Part shown: piece after piece, positions 5,595-14,250 of the stretch
Layout of the letters: each line of letters begins with the position of its first letter
Numbering within the stretch: position 1 is the first letter of the stretch
Assembly: GCA_002725445.1 (NCBI GenBank)
Contig: PBPD01000148.1
Coordinates: 1-18,607 of the forward strand
Reading direction: 5' to 3'
Length of the DNA: 18,607 nt
From: Rickettsiales bacterium
Lineage (GTDB): Bacteria > Pseudomonadota > Alphaproteobacteria > Rickettsiales > UBA3002
Position numbers and translations under genes: made by a program
The notes under the pieces: model-generated
Databases searched by the model: none
What the model saw: only the letters and a program-made list of their open reading frames with translations
Told to the model about the DNA's origin: nothing

Positions 5595-6524
5595 ATGCGG
5601 TATGTGGTGACAGGCGGGTGTGGCTTTATCGGCTCACATCTGAGTAAGCAGTTGATTGATAACGGCCATAACGTCGTTATTGTCGATGATCTGTCGACAG
5701 GTCGCAAAGAAAATGCCCCTTCGGACGCCACCCTCATTATTGGTGATGTCAGCAAGCCTGCCATCGTACAAGACGCCATAAAAGAGGCGGATGGTATTTT
5801 CCATCTGGCCGCCGTTGCATCGGTTGAACGCTGTACGAATGAGTGGAGCGACGCCCATCGTACAAATGTTACCGCCACCGTCACGATTTTTGATGCTGCG
5901 GCCAAACACTCACCTTCGCTTCCCGTTATTTACGCATCGTCTGCTGCAGTCTATGGTGACAACACAAATCTGCCCTTGAGCGAGACCGCTAGCACGCAAC
6001 CCCTCACCTCCTACGGGCTCGACAAATTGAGCTGCGAGCATTATGCGCGTATCGGTAATGTATATCATGATTTGCAAGCCATCGGCCTGCGGTTCTTCAA
6101 TGTGTATGGCCCCGGACAAAACCCAACATCACCCTACTCGGGCGTAATCACCAAATTCATGCAGGCCGCACATAATGGGCAGGCCATGACCATTTTTGGC
6201 GATGGGGAGCAAACCCGTGACTTTATTTTTATAGACGACATTGTTGCCCTGCTGATCGCCGCGATGAACCATCCTCAAAAAAACGCACAGACCATCAATG
6301 GCTGCACTGGGCAAGCTATCAGCATCAATCAACTGGCTGAGTCAATCGCTCAACTTCACCCGACCGAAATCAAACACACCGACGCTGTGACTGGCGATAT
6401 CCGCCACTCCTTAGGCGATGCCTCACGGGCGGAACGATTGCTAGGGTTTCGTGCGCAAACCGCATTTGCTGACGGGCTGGAAAAAACTATGGCACATTTT
6501 TCCCGCATACGAGGTGCCGCATGA
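5595..6524 (+). CDS. NAD-dependent UDP-sugar 4-epimerase, PelX-like
   Basis: This is a 309-residue extended short-chain dehydrogenase. The NAD-binding motif TGGCGFIGSHL is at residues 6-16, the catalytic set is SSAAVYG with Y140-x3-K144 (SYGLDK), and RFFNVYGPGQ and GDGEQTRDFIFIDDIV are typical of UDP-glucose/UDP-GlcNAc 4-epimerases. Its stop overlaps the pelA start by 4 bp (ATGA), so it is the first gene of the Pel operon. Some Pel loci contain PelX, a UDP-GlcNAc C4-epimerase that makes UDP-GalNAc, the precursor of the GalNAc-rich Pel polymer; that role is the best guess here. Sequence alone does not separate it from GalE or WbpP-like enzymes. The start has a weak AGG site 8 nt upstream and a candidate promoter before it. 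Confidence 0.88.
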   Translation: MRYVVTGGCGFIGSHLSKQLIDNGHNVVIVDDLSTGRKENAPSDATLIIGDVSKPAIVQDAIKEADGIFHLAAVASVERCTNEWSDAHRTNVTATVTIFDAAAKHSPSLPVIYASSAAVYGDNTNLPLSETASTQPLTSYGLDKLSCEHYARIGNVYHDLQAIGLRFFNVYGPGQNPTSPYSGVITKFMQAAHNGQAMTIFGDGEQTRDFIFIDDIVALLIAAMNHPQKNAQTINGCTGQAISINQLAESIAQLHPTEIKHTDAVTGDIRHSLGDASRAERLLGFRAQTAFADGLEKTMAHFSRIRGAA

Positions 6525-7414
6525 GCAAAACGCCGCGCAATTTAATTTTGTTGTCTATGGCTCTCATCAGCTCGGCCTGCGGACAAATACAGCGTGCGTT
6601 CGACCCGCATGAGCGTTGGGCAGTGGTCTATGCCAGCGAAATCGACGAGGACAGTGCCGCATGGATGGATGTGCTGGTAATGGACGCCTATCGCCACCCG
6701 CCACTGGAGCATTATAAAACATCGCGCAACAAAGTGCTGGGCTATGTAAGCCTTGGCGAAGTGCAGAGCTTTTACCCCTATTACGACCGCCTGGAGCAAT
6801 CGAATGTGATTCTTGGCAAAAACGAACAATGGGACAGCCTGTATGTGGATATTCGCTCCGATCTATGGCGTGAGATATTTCTGAAAGAAGCGATTCCCGC
6901 CGTTATAGATCAAGGCTTTGATGGTATTATGATCGACACGGTCGACAGTGCAATTGCGCTGGAACAGCAAAACCCCGAGCAATATGCGCAAATGCAGGAA
7001 TATGCCGCTCACACCATCGCCTATGCACGCCACCTCTACCCAGATATCACCATCATGGTTAATCGCGGATTTGAAATTCTTCCCCAAATTGCAGACAAAA
7101 TCGATTATGTGCTGGCTGAGAGCATATTGGTGGAACACGACCTTAAGACAAGCAACTCAAAGCTGTTTTCTGATGATATTTATGGACATTATGTCACACT
7201 GCTTAAGCAACTCCAGAAGCAGCACCCCCACATAAAGGTCTACACGCTTGACTATTGGTCGCCTAAGGATAACAAAGGAATAAAGGCGATTTATAACATG
7301 CAACGAGCTAACGGCTTTATCCCATTCGTATCCACTCCGGATTTGCGACATATCCATAAAGAAGCAATCACGTCCTCGGCAGCACCAGTGAAGAAAGGCA
7401 CTGACCATGCGTAA
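6521..7414 (+). CDS. pelA: PelA-like glycoside hydrolase lipoprotein (hydrolase domain only)
   Basis: The 297-residue protein has a lipoprotein signal: LILLSMALISSAC with lipobox Cys-20. The remainder matches the N-terminal glycoside hydrolase domain of PelA (GH114/GH166 type, endo-alpha-1,4-galactosaminidase), a barrel with conserved acidic blocks LGYVSLGE (E80), GFDGIMIDTVDS (D134, D139, D142), MVNRGFEIL and YVLAESI (E200). Canonical PelA is about 950 residues and continues into a deacetylase and further domains; this one stops right after the hydrolase. The stop lies 8 bp inside the pelB start, so no lost remainder follows and the short form is native, not a frameshift. Expected to act in the periplasm, membrane-anchored, trimming or editing Pel. 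Cognate deacetylation must be absent or encoded elsewhere. Confidence 0.85.
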   Translation: MSKTPRNLILLSMALISSACGQIQRAFDPHERWAVVYASEIDEDSAAWMDVLVMDAYRHPPLEHYKTSRNKVLGYVSLGEVQSFYPYYDRLEQSNVILGKNEQWDSLYVDIRSDLWREIFLKEAIPAVIDQGFDGIMIDTVDSAIALEQQNPEQYAQMQEYAAHTIAYARHLYPDITIMVNRGFEILPQIADKIDYVLAESILVEHDLKTSNSKLFSDDIYGHYVTLLKQLQKQHPHIKVYTLDYWSPKDNKGIKAIYNMQRANGFIPFVSTPDLRHIHKEAITSSAAPVKKGTDHA

Positions 7415-10400
7415 GTATATTATTGGTCTGGCAATTATTGTTATAGCTGGCGTTGCGGTCAGCCTCACCCTTATCCCGGGGGATGAGGATTTGGTGCGTA
7501 TGCAGGAGCGTGATGAAAAGCTTGTGAATGCGGGCTTAGGCTTTGGCAAACAATACAGTATGGGTGTGCGCACGGCCTTTGTGGTAGGCGGCCGTGCCGA
7601 TGAATTGATCGCAGAGGGCAATACGCTGGAAGCAATCGCGATTCTGGAAGATTATGTCACCTCCAACCCGAATGATCCGGAAGGTCACCTGAAACTTGCA
7701 AATGTCTATCAGTATGCTGAAGAAGACGAGAAATACTTAAGTGAGCTGGAATGGCTGGCAGCGAACGCGCCTGATGCAAACAATCTTAAGCTATTAGCGG
7801 ATCACTACAATTATCTGCGCGAGTATGAAAAACAAGCCGCCACTCTGAAAAAACTTATTCAGGTGAGTCAGGGCACCCAACCTGAGCATTACGTTGCGCT
7901 AGCAACCATTCAAACCCAGATTGGCGATCGTAAAGGTGCGATTGAAACACTGGAATCGCTGCAGGCGCAGCACCCGGACCATGTGAGTTATGATTACACT
8001 AAACTGCTTGTTACCAACCTGATGCAGGAAGCTGAGGGCGAGCAAGCCTTCGAATATGCGCAAAACTGGCTAAACAGCAGCGCGGTGCCACAGCAAGTGG
8101 CGGAACTCACAAACAACATTAATTTCCTAGGCCGTCCGGATTTGGCCGTACAATTAATTGTGCCGCATCGCCAACTGATCACCAAAGATGTGGACGTGCT
8201 GCTTGCCTATATTAACGCGCACATTGCGGCCCATCGCTCTGGCGAAGCCTATAAGCTGATGGTAACTATTCATGAGCAAGGCAAATTGCCAACCCCGCTT
8301 TATCGCCCGTTTTTACAACAAGCACTGGAAAAAGGCGATACGGGCATCGCACTGGATGTGGCGCGCAAAATGAACCCCGAGTGGTTTACCGAGGATGATG
8401 CGATTAACTTGCTCGAACTGGCGCGCCTACAAAAAGCGCATGAGCTGGGCGACGTGCTGATTGAGCAGTTTGACCAACCAGCATATGTGCAGGATAAACC
8501 AGTTCTACAAGCCGTGATCGCGCTTTTGAAAGATGACCCGCAAGCCGACACCGCCATTGCCGCTGCGTTAAAAGTAGAACTTTCCAAAATTCAACATACG
8601 CGACTGGCGCAAGCGTGCGCGCGCGAGAAAAAAGAGAAATGTTTCGATGTGCTGGTCGCAAAATATCCGTCGCTCTCGGAAATGAATGCGATGGAAGTGG
8701 CTGAATTTGTAAATCTTTACATCACCACCGGCCGTCAGGAAGAAATTTATGACGCTATTGACGCGGCGTATCAGGAACGTCCTATACTGGTTACCAGCTG
8801 GCTTTGGGTGTCGGCGGCCAGCGGCAAGCGTGCAGAGGTAATGGAATGGGTTAAAGATAATCCCGAGAACGCCTCCGCGCCTGTATTGTCGCAACTGTAT
8901 TTTATGGCATACGACAATGGCCATAACATGCTTGCCACTGACCTTGCTGAGCTCTCCTATGCCCAGAAAGACACCCCCGCCAACCGCGAGCGCCTGATCA
9001 ACGCCTATATGGAAACCAAACAATATGCCAAAGCGCTGCCTCTGCTGCGTCAGGATGTAGGTAATTCGCAAGCGCATGAAGATAATTACCTTATTGCCCT
9101 TAGCAAACTGGCACGTAATAACAGCAAATATCGCACCGAGCTAACCCGCCACATTACTACACGCTTGGATAGCGACGAGCTCACACAGCAGCGCGAGCTG
9201 GAATATTTATTCATGCTGATCAATGGCGGCAATCGTTCCGCTGCCCTGCCCTACATTCGCAAATATGCCAGCCGCGGCGGTGAATGGAAACGCCTGTATG
9301 ATCAAACCCACAATGTAGCAAGCGCTCGCACGGCTGCCTCCGCGCCCGTAAAACTGTCGCGCGAAGCGATGCTTAAATTGGCTTTCTCGCAAGAAGTAGC
9401 AGACCAGCGCCGTCGTGAATTAGCGTTTGAGCTGCTGAATGATGGCCACCGTGCCGACACAATCGAAATCTTCAAACTGCTCGCAGCGAAAAACGGTGCG
9501 TTCAGCCGCGATGTGCAGGAACTATTATTCCTGTGGGGCCCTCGCCTGAATGCAGAACAAATCGTATGGCTGGATCAGCGCGCACGTAATTCTGTAGGTG
9601 CGGAGAGTGCAAAATGGATTGAGTATATCAGCAGCTACACCGATGATTTCACCCTGATGCAGTTTGTAACCAGCAATCCGGGCAGCTTGCGCTACCCTGC
9701 GCTGCGTCGCAAATATTTCACGGCACTGGCAACCCATGGCAAGCCGGGTGACTTCGATCAAGGCATGCAACAATGGGTGAATGCGACCAACAGTGTTGAC
9801 GCCCTCAGTGACTATGCAGAGATTGCGCAGGCATTTGGCTTCAAACAGGCCGCTGTGGTTACCAACCGCAAAATCAACTCGCTGGCACCGGGTCATGAAA
9901 AAACCTTGCACGATCTGGGTGTTCTGACCTTCTCGCAATCTGACTATTCAGGCGCAGAGAACTATCTGAATCAGTATTTGAATGTGCATCAGCAAAGCCC
10001 TCGCCCGCAAACCAATCCGTATATGGCGCATTTCTATAAGGCACAGCTGGCTAAACGCGCTGGCCAGACCGAGGCTTCGCATTACCATTTCCAGCAAGCC
10101 TATGAAAATGCCAGCCGCTTGATGAATCCTGATGTCGAGGCACAGTCTATTCTATATACCAGCCAATTCCATCTTGGCGCTCATACCGAAGCAAGCACCG
10201 GTTTCCGCCGTCTGCTGCAACTGTATCCTAACAACAAAACACTGCTGGCCGACTTTATGAGCGTGCTGATTGAGTATAAATACTACGATGAAGCCAAAGC
10301 GGTAGCGAACCAGTATGACCCAAATGCTCGCGGTCAACGCATGGGCACGGTTGGCGTCAACTCGCCTTATGTGCAAGGCTTTAGCCGCCACAGCAACGGG

Positions 10401-11774
10401 CGCGAGCTTGAGATTACCTTCAGCGAGCCCGTAGGTGACACCGACCCACTGCAGCTTGGCAATGATGAACGCTTTGACTGGGTAGAAAACACACAAGTCA
10501 CCCATGATAAAGTGCTGGTGACCGCAAAGCCCGGCTACACGGTACGCTATCAGCCTGTTTCTGCGAATGGAGCGCGCATTGTGCCCGCACAACGCATGCT
10601 GAGCCCGCAAGAGGAAATGGCACGTCAGCAAGACCTACGCTTGCAATTACTGTATGCGCGGATTGAGCTGGAAACAGGCAAAGAACATCAGGCATTGGCG
10701 CGCTTGCATGCGATTGAGCCACATTTTGAAGACGATGCGCAGTATCTGGGCTATCTTGCAAATGCCGAGAATTACAGCGGCAACTGGAATAAAGCGCTAC
10801 GTCTGCTGGATAAAGCCTCTACTATCCCCCCGGAAAACGAAGATATCGCCCGCCTGTATGACGACATCAAGAAAGTACATGGCCAGCAGGTCATGATCGA
10901 CCACGAATGGCGCCGTATCGGTAACAGCGATGAGCAAATTACTACCGCAGCCGGCAAAGTGTTTGTGAACGAGAAAGTAGAAGTTGGCGCAGTGGTGCAA
11001 AACAACTTTGTGGAAGGCTCTGAGATCCGCAATGAAAGCACAGGTGTTATTACCGATACAGAGGATAATGTGCAGCGCGGGGAATTCTTCGTGGCCTATA
11101 ATCTGGAAGATGGAAGCCGTGCACGTGGCGCCCTCTTCACCAATAACGACACCGTAGGTGCAGGCGCCTATTATGCCTTCAGCAATCAACTGGGTCGCAC
11201 CGAGCTGCTGGGTGAATATCACAAACCTTACTGGGACTTTGTGGACGCCGTGGTGAAAGAAGCAAACCGTGACCGTGTTGGTTTCAAACATACCGCTCAG
11301 ATCAATCCGAAAACCACCTTCGCCTCTGAAGTGTCGCTGAATAATTATAACATCGCTGATGCCGATGATGTTGCCACCTCGGTACTGGTGCGTGGTAGCG
11401 TGATTCGTATGTTGCAGGAAGCCGACCCGTACATCGCGGTAGGCTATGGCTTTGACGGGGAATATCTGGATAAGAAACAACGTGCCGTTGGCATCAATGG
11501 CAATTTCTATGCGCCGTTCGAGCTGACCTCCCGCGAGATCCACTTCTTCTCGGCGATCTTCCAACATGACTTTAGCGACACGACATCCGGTCAGTTGGTG
11601 GCGGGTTATGCATTCAACCGGCTGGGCGAACATGGTCCGCAGATTGAAGGCCGTTTGACACAGCAACTAACCAATGACCTGGAGGCGCAGGCTCGCTTCC
11701 GTTACGGGCTGGAGTCTAACAATACAAACAATAACGTTACCCAGTTGGGTGGCCATTTACTCTATCGATTCTAA
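7407..11774 (+). CDS. pelB: PelB-like outer-membrane export protein: TPR superhelix plus beta-barrel
   Basis: This is a 1455-residue giant. A hydrophobic N-terminal segment (residues 4-22) is an anchor or signal. A long array of degenerate TPR helices follows (roughly 60-975, e.g. GNTLEAIAILEDYVTSNPND and GDRKGAIETLESLQAQHPDH). A beta-rich insert (about 980-1060) is followed by another TPR stretch (1070-1155) and a C-terminal beta-barrel (about 1161-1455) ending in LLYRF, the terminal aromatic expected for BAM substrates. PelB threads Pel through periplasm and outer membrane; the TPR part binds PelA. Pseudomonas PelB is about 1193 residues, so this one carries roughly 260 more, mostly TPR. 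The start has AAGAAAGG upstream and overlaps pelA by 8 bp. No pelC lies between it and pelD (24-bp gap). Confidence 0.88.
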   Translation: MRKYIIGLAIIVIAGVAVSLTLIPGDEDLVRMQERDEKLVNAGLGFGKQYSMGVRTAFVVGGRADELIAEGNTLEAIAILEDYVTSNPNDPEGHLKLANVYQYAEEDEKYLSELEWLAANAPDANNLKLLADHYNYLREYEKQAATLKKLIQVSQGTQPEHYVALATIQTQIGDRKGAIETLESLQAQHPDHVSYDYTKLLVTNLMQEAEGEQAFEYAQNWLNSSAVPQQVAELTNNINFLGRPDLAVQLIVPHRQLITKDVDVLLAYINAHIAAHRSGEAYKLMVTIHEQGKLPTPLYRPFLQQALEKGDTGIALDVARKMNPEWFTEDDAINLLELARLQKAHELGDVLIEQFDQPAYVQDKPVLQAVIALLKDDPQADTAIAAALKVELSKIQHTRLAQACAREKKEKCFDVLVAKYPSLSEMNAMEVAEFVNLYITTGRQEEIYDAIDAAYQERPILVTSWLWVSAASGKRAEVMEWVKDNPENASAPVLSQLYFMAYDNGHNMLATDLAELSYAQKDTPANRERLINAYMETKQYAKALPLLRQDVGNSQAHEDNYLIALSKLARNNSKYRTELTRHITTRLDSDELTQQRELEYLFMLINGGNRSAALPYIRKYASRGGEWKRLYDQTHNVASARTAASAPVKLSREAMLKLAFSQEVADQRRRELAFELLNDGHRADTIEIFKLLAAKNGAFSRDVQELLFLWGPRLNAEQIVWLDQRARNSVGAESAKWIEYISSYTDDFTLMQFVTSNPGSLRYPALRRKYFTALATHGKPGDFDQGMQQWVNATNSVDALSDYAEIAQAFGFKQAAVVTNRKINSLAPGHEKTLHDLGVLTFSQSDYSGAENYLNQYLNVHQQSPRPQTNPYMAHFYKAQLAKRAGQTEASHYHFQQAYENASRLMNPDVEAQSILYTSQFHLGAHTEASTGFRRLLQLYPNNKTLLADFMSVLIEYKYYDEAKAVANQYDPNARGQRMGTVGVNSPYVQGFSRHSNGRELEITFSEPVGDTDPLQLGNDERFDWVENTQVTHDKVLVTAKPGYTVRYQPVSANGARIVPAQRMLSPQEEMARQQDLRLQLLYARIELETGKEHQALARLHAIEPHFEDDAQYLGYLANAENYSGNWNKALRLLDKASTIPPENEDIARLYDDIKKVHGQQVMIDHEWRRIGNSDEQITTAAGKVFVNEKVEVGAVVQNNFVEGSEIRNESTGVITDTEDNVQRGEFFVAYNLEDGSRARGALFTNNDTVGAGAYYAFSNQLGRTELLGEYHKPYWDFVDAVVKEANRDRVGFKHTAQINPKTTFASEVSLNNYNIADADDVATSVLVRGSVIRMLQEADPYIAVGYGFDGEYLDKKQRAVGINGNFYAPFELTSREIHFFSAIFQHDFSDTTSGQLVAGYAFNRLGEHGPQIEGRLTQQLTNDLEAQARFRYGLESNNTNNNVTQLGGHLLYRF

Positions 11775-11798
11775 CGTCTAGACAGTGAGAAACAGACT

Positions 11799-13139
11799 AT
11801 GATGGGAACAGATAAAACAATCGCAGGTATCCGGGTTTCGGCTCTGATAGAAATAGCGGTATTTTTGGTGGTAGCATTGCTGCTGGATGCAGCGGCCTTT
11901 GACGGCAACCGCTATTGGGGAGTGGAACCGCACCCATTCTGGATTATTATTCTGGCGGCAGCCGTACAATATGGCACGAACGAAGCACTCGTTGCAGCCA
12001 TTCTGGCCTCTATCGTTCTGTTGCTGGGCAATATGCCGCCGCAACCCGATGGTATGGATTGGTATACTTATATTTACTACGCAGCGCTTAATCCGCTGTT
12101 ATGGGTTGTTACCGCCGTTATTCTCGGCGAAGTACGCCAGCGTCACATCCGTCAACGCCAGAAAATCGAAAAAGAACTGGATGAATCACGCGACCGTGAG
12201 GACACAATTGCAGAGTCCTACCGTGTGGTGAAAGCCCGTAAAGAAAATCTTGAGGTGCAGGTGGCTGGCCAGCTGACTTCGTCAGTAGAAGCGTATCGTG
12301 CTGCCAAAGCAGTCGAAAGCCTCGATCCCAAAGCGGTGCTGCAAGGTATCGAAAATCTGGTGCAGGCTATTCTTGGGCCGCAAAAATTCTCGGTGTTTAT
12401 GCTGGATGAGAATAACAAACTCTCGGCCAATATCATCCACGGTTGGGACGACACAGATGGTTATGCGCGCGAAATCGACTCGTTCAGCCCGCTATATAAA
12501 TCGGTCATCAGCCAACAGCATGTGCTGTGTGTCGCCAACGAAGACCAAGAAGGCCTGCTAGATGCACAAGGCATTCTCGCTGGCCCCGTGATTGACCCGG
12601 ACAGTGGCAATGTGGTCGGCATGCTGAAGATTGAGCAAATGTCTTTCGTATCGCTAAGCCTGAACACGGTAGAAACCTTCCGCGCTTTGTGCGAATGGGT
12701 GGGCACCGCCATGGTGAATGCGCGCTATTATCAGACGGTGAAAGACGAAAGCGTTGTTAATCCTGAAAACAACCTCATGACCTTCAACTTCTTCCGTCGC
12801 CAAAGCGAGTATTTGCGTAGTCTGGCCAAACGTGTTGGCTTTGATTTGAGCCTGCTGGTGATCAAGCTGAACAATGCAAACACCCTGGATAGCGAAGCTG
12901 AAATGCGTGTAGCGCGCCAGCTTTCCGCCTCGGTACAAAAAGTGCTGCGCAGCGTAGATCTGGCATTTGACTATCAGACCGACGGCGAAGAATACTCCGT
13001 TCTGTTGCCTGCTACCAGTCAACAAGGTGCCAACATTGTACGCGATAAGATCTCTAAGGATCTGGCTGACAATCTGCGTAATTTGCCAGACGATGTTAAT
13101 TTCTCATTCATAGTACAGAGTCTCCATGAAGCAGCATAA
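11799..13139 (+). CDS. pelD: PelD-like cyclic-di-GMP receptor, inner membrane
   Basis: The 446-residue protein has four predicted membrane helices (about 12-33, 45-60, 62-79, 92-112), a charged coiled-coil linker (113-155), a GAF-like domain (about 170-315) and a degenerate GGDEF domain (about 325-446). In the last, the active-site signature is replaced by DGEEY (395-399), so no cyclase activity is expected. The inhibitory-site motif RxxD is intact as R384-S-V-D387, five residues before QTDGEEY, the correct position for cyclic-di-GMP binding. In Pseudomonas, ligand binding to PelD switches on Pel synthesis. This protein is thus the likely second-messenger control point of the operon. It follows pelB after 24 bp and overlaps pelE by 14 bp. 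Confidence 0.9.
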   Translation: MMGTDKTIAGIRVSALIEIAVFLVVALLLDAAAFDGNRYWGVEPHPFWIIILAAAVQYGTNEALVAAILASIVLLLGNMPPQPDGMDWYTYIYYAALNPLLWVVTAVILGEVRQRHIRQRQKIEKELDESRDREDTIAESYRVVKARKENLEVQVAGQLTSSVEAYRAAKAVESLDPKAVLQGIENLVQAILGPQKFSVFMLDENNKLSANIIHGWDDTDGYAREIDSFSPLYKSVISQQHVLCVANEDQEGLLDAQGILAGPVIDPDSGNVVGMLKIEQMSFVSLSLNTVETFRALCEWVGTAMVNARYYQTVKDESVVNPENNLMTFNFFRRQSEYLRSLAKRVGFDLSLLVIKLNNANTLDSEAEMRVARQLSASVQKVLRSVDLAFDYQTDGEEYSVLLPATSQQGANIVRDKISKDLADNLRNLPDDVNFSFIVQSLHEAA

Positions 13140-14247
13140 TGTAGATTACTATCAGTATGTAGAAGACATCCTGAAGCCAGAGGATGTGCACACCGCGCAC
13201 ACCCACGACTATGCTTCGGCTAATAATGGATTGTTTCTCATCTCCGCAGTGATACTCACATTGCTGCACGGGCTGATCACCTATTTTGCACTCGACGGTG
13301 TAATCGCTGGCTATGTGTTTGTACTGTTTCATCTGATCTTTTCAGGCGTTGCCGCCTTTTTGGCCTGGGGGCAATACCGCGCAGGCATAGATGCGCCCTT
13401 CTTCTTACTGCTTGCCATCAGCACGTCGGTGATGGGCTTGTTTGGCGCATTGGGCACGCTTTTCTGCTTTGTGCTGCATGTGCTATTTCGCCAAGGCTCG
13501 CTATCGTTTAATGAGTGGTTTGCCACTATCTTCCCGCGCGACATTCAGTCGGAAGCCGAAGAAATTTATGATGATATTGTGCTGGGGCGCGACGAGAACC
13601 CACGCGATTATGGTGTGATGCCTTTCATCGAGGTGATGAGCATCGGCTCGGACGAACAAAAACGCCGGGCGCTTAGTAAAATGACGCTGCAATTCCATGC
13701 ACGCCTTGCGCCTGCCTTCCAAAAAGCCCTGCGCGACGAAAGTAACGCCATCCGCGTGCAGGCGGCAACTGCCGTGGCGAAAATTGAAAGCCAGTTTATG
13801 CGTAAGCTGGAACGTATTGAGCTGGCGCGTCGTAAAGCACCAAACAACACGCATCTGTTGTTTGCACTGGCTAAATATTACGATGATTATGCCTACACGG
13901 GCTTGCTGGATCCGGAACGCGAGTCGATGAACCGCCAGAAAGCCATCGAAACCTATAAAGAATATTTGCAGCACGATCCCAACTCGATTGAGGCATGGGC
14001 GTCTATTGGCCGCCTGCTCTTCCGTAGCAAAGACTGGGAAGAAGCTGCAGAATGGTTCCGCCACGCCTTAGATCGCGGATGGCGCTCAACCAATATGATC
14101 ATGTGGTACTTTGAGTCATTGTATCACCTGCAGGATTACCGCGCACTGCGCCGTGCCATGGTGGAATATGGCAGCTTTGTAAAAGGAAATGAGAACCTGC
14201 CTCCTAGCGTGTCAGACGCGGTGGAGCTATGGTCTGGGAGAGCGTAA
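13126..14247 (+). CDS. pelE: PelE-like inner-membrane TPR protein
   Basis: The 373-residue protein is assigned to PelE by position between pelD and pelF and by architecture. A short N-terminal soluble part is followed by hydrophobic helices at about residues 34-122 (for example FLISAVILTLLHGLITYFAL and FFLLLAISTSVMGLFG). Then comes a cytoplasmic helical region with a HEAT-like stretch (ALRDESNAIRVQAATAVAKI) and TPR units (AIETYKEYLQHDPNSIEAWA, DWEEAAEWFRHALDRGW). In Pel systems PelE joins PelD, PelF and PelG in the inner-membrane synthase complex, probably as scaffold for the soluble glycosyltransferase. The start overlaps the pelD end by 14 bp and the stop is 3 bp before pelF. Sequence conservation in this family is low, so the call leans on context. 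Confidence 0.83.
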   Translation: MKQHNVDYYQYVEDILKPEDVHTAHTHDYASANNGLFLISAVILTLLHGLITYFALDGVIAGYVFVLFHLIFSGVAAFLAWGQYRAGIDAPFFLLLAISTSVMGLFGALGTLFCFVLHVLFRQGSLSFNEWFATIFPRDIQSEAEEIYDDIVLGRDENPRDYGVMPFIEVMSIGSDEQKRRALSKMTLQFHARLAPAFQKALRDESNAIRVQAATAVAKIESQFMRKLERIELARRKAPNNTHLLFALAKYYDDYAYTGLLDPERESMNRQKAIETYKEYLQHDPNSIEAWASIGRLLFRSKDWEEAAEWFRHALDRGWRSTNMIMWYFESLYHLQDYRALRRAMVEYGSFVKGNENLPPSVSDAVELWSGRA

Positions 14248-14250
14248 GCT

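Noticed and set aside
10797..11666. 289-codon minus-strand ORF inside pelB (and similar long antisense ORFs at 1504-2253 and 13501-14064)
   Set aside because: They lie antisense to confidently identified domains, have no ribosome binding site or recognisable motif, and have the odd composition of mirror frames.
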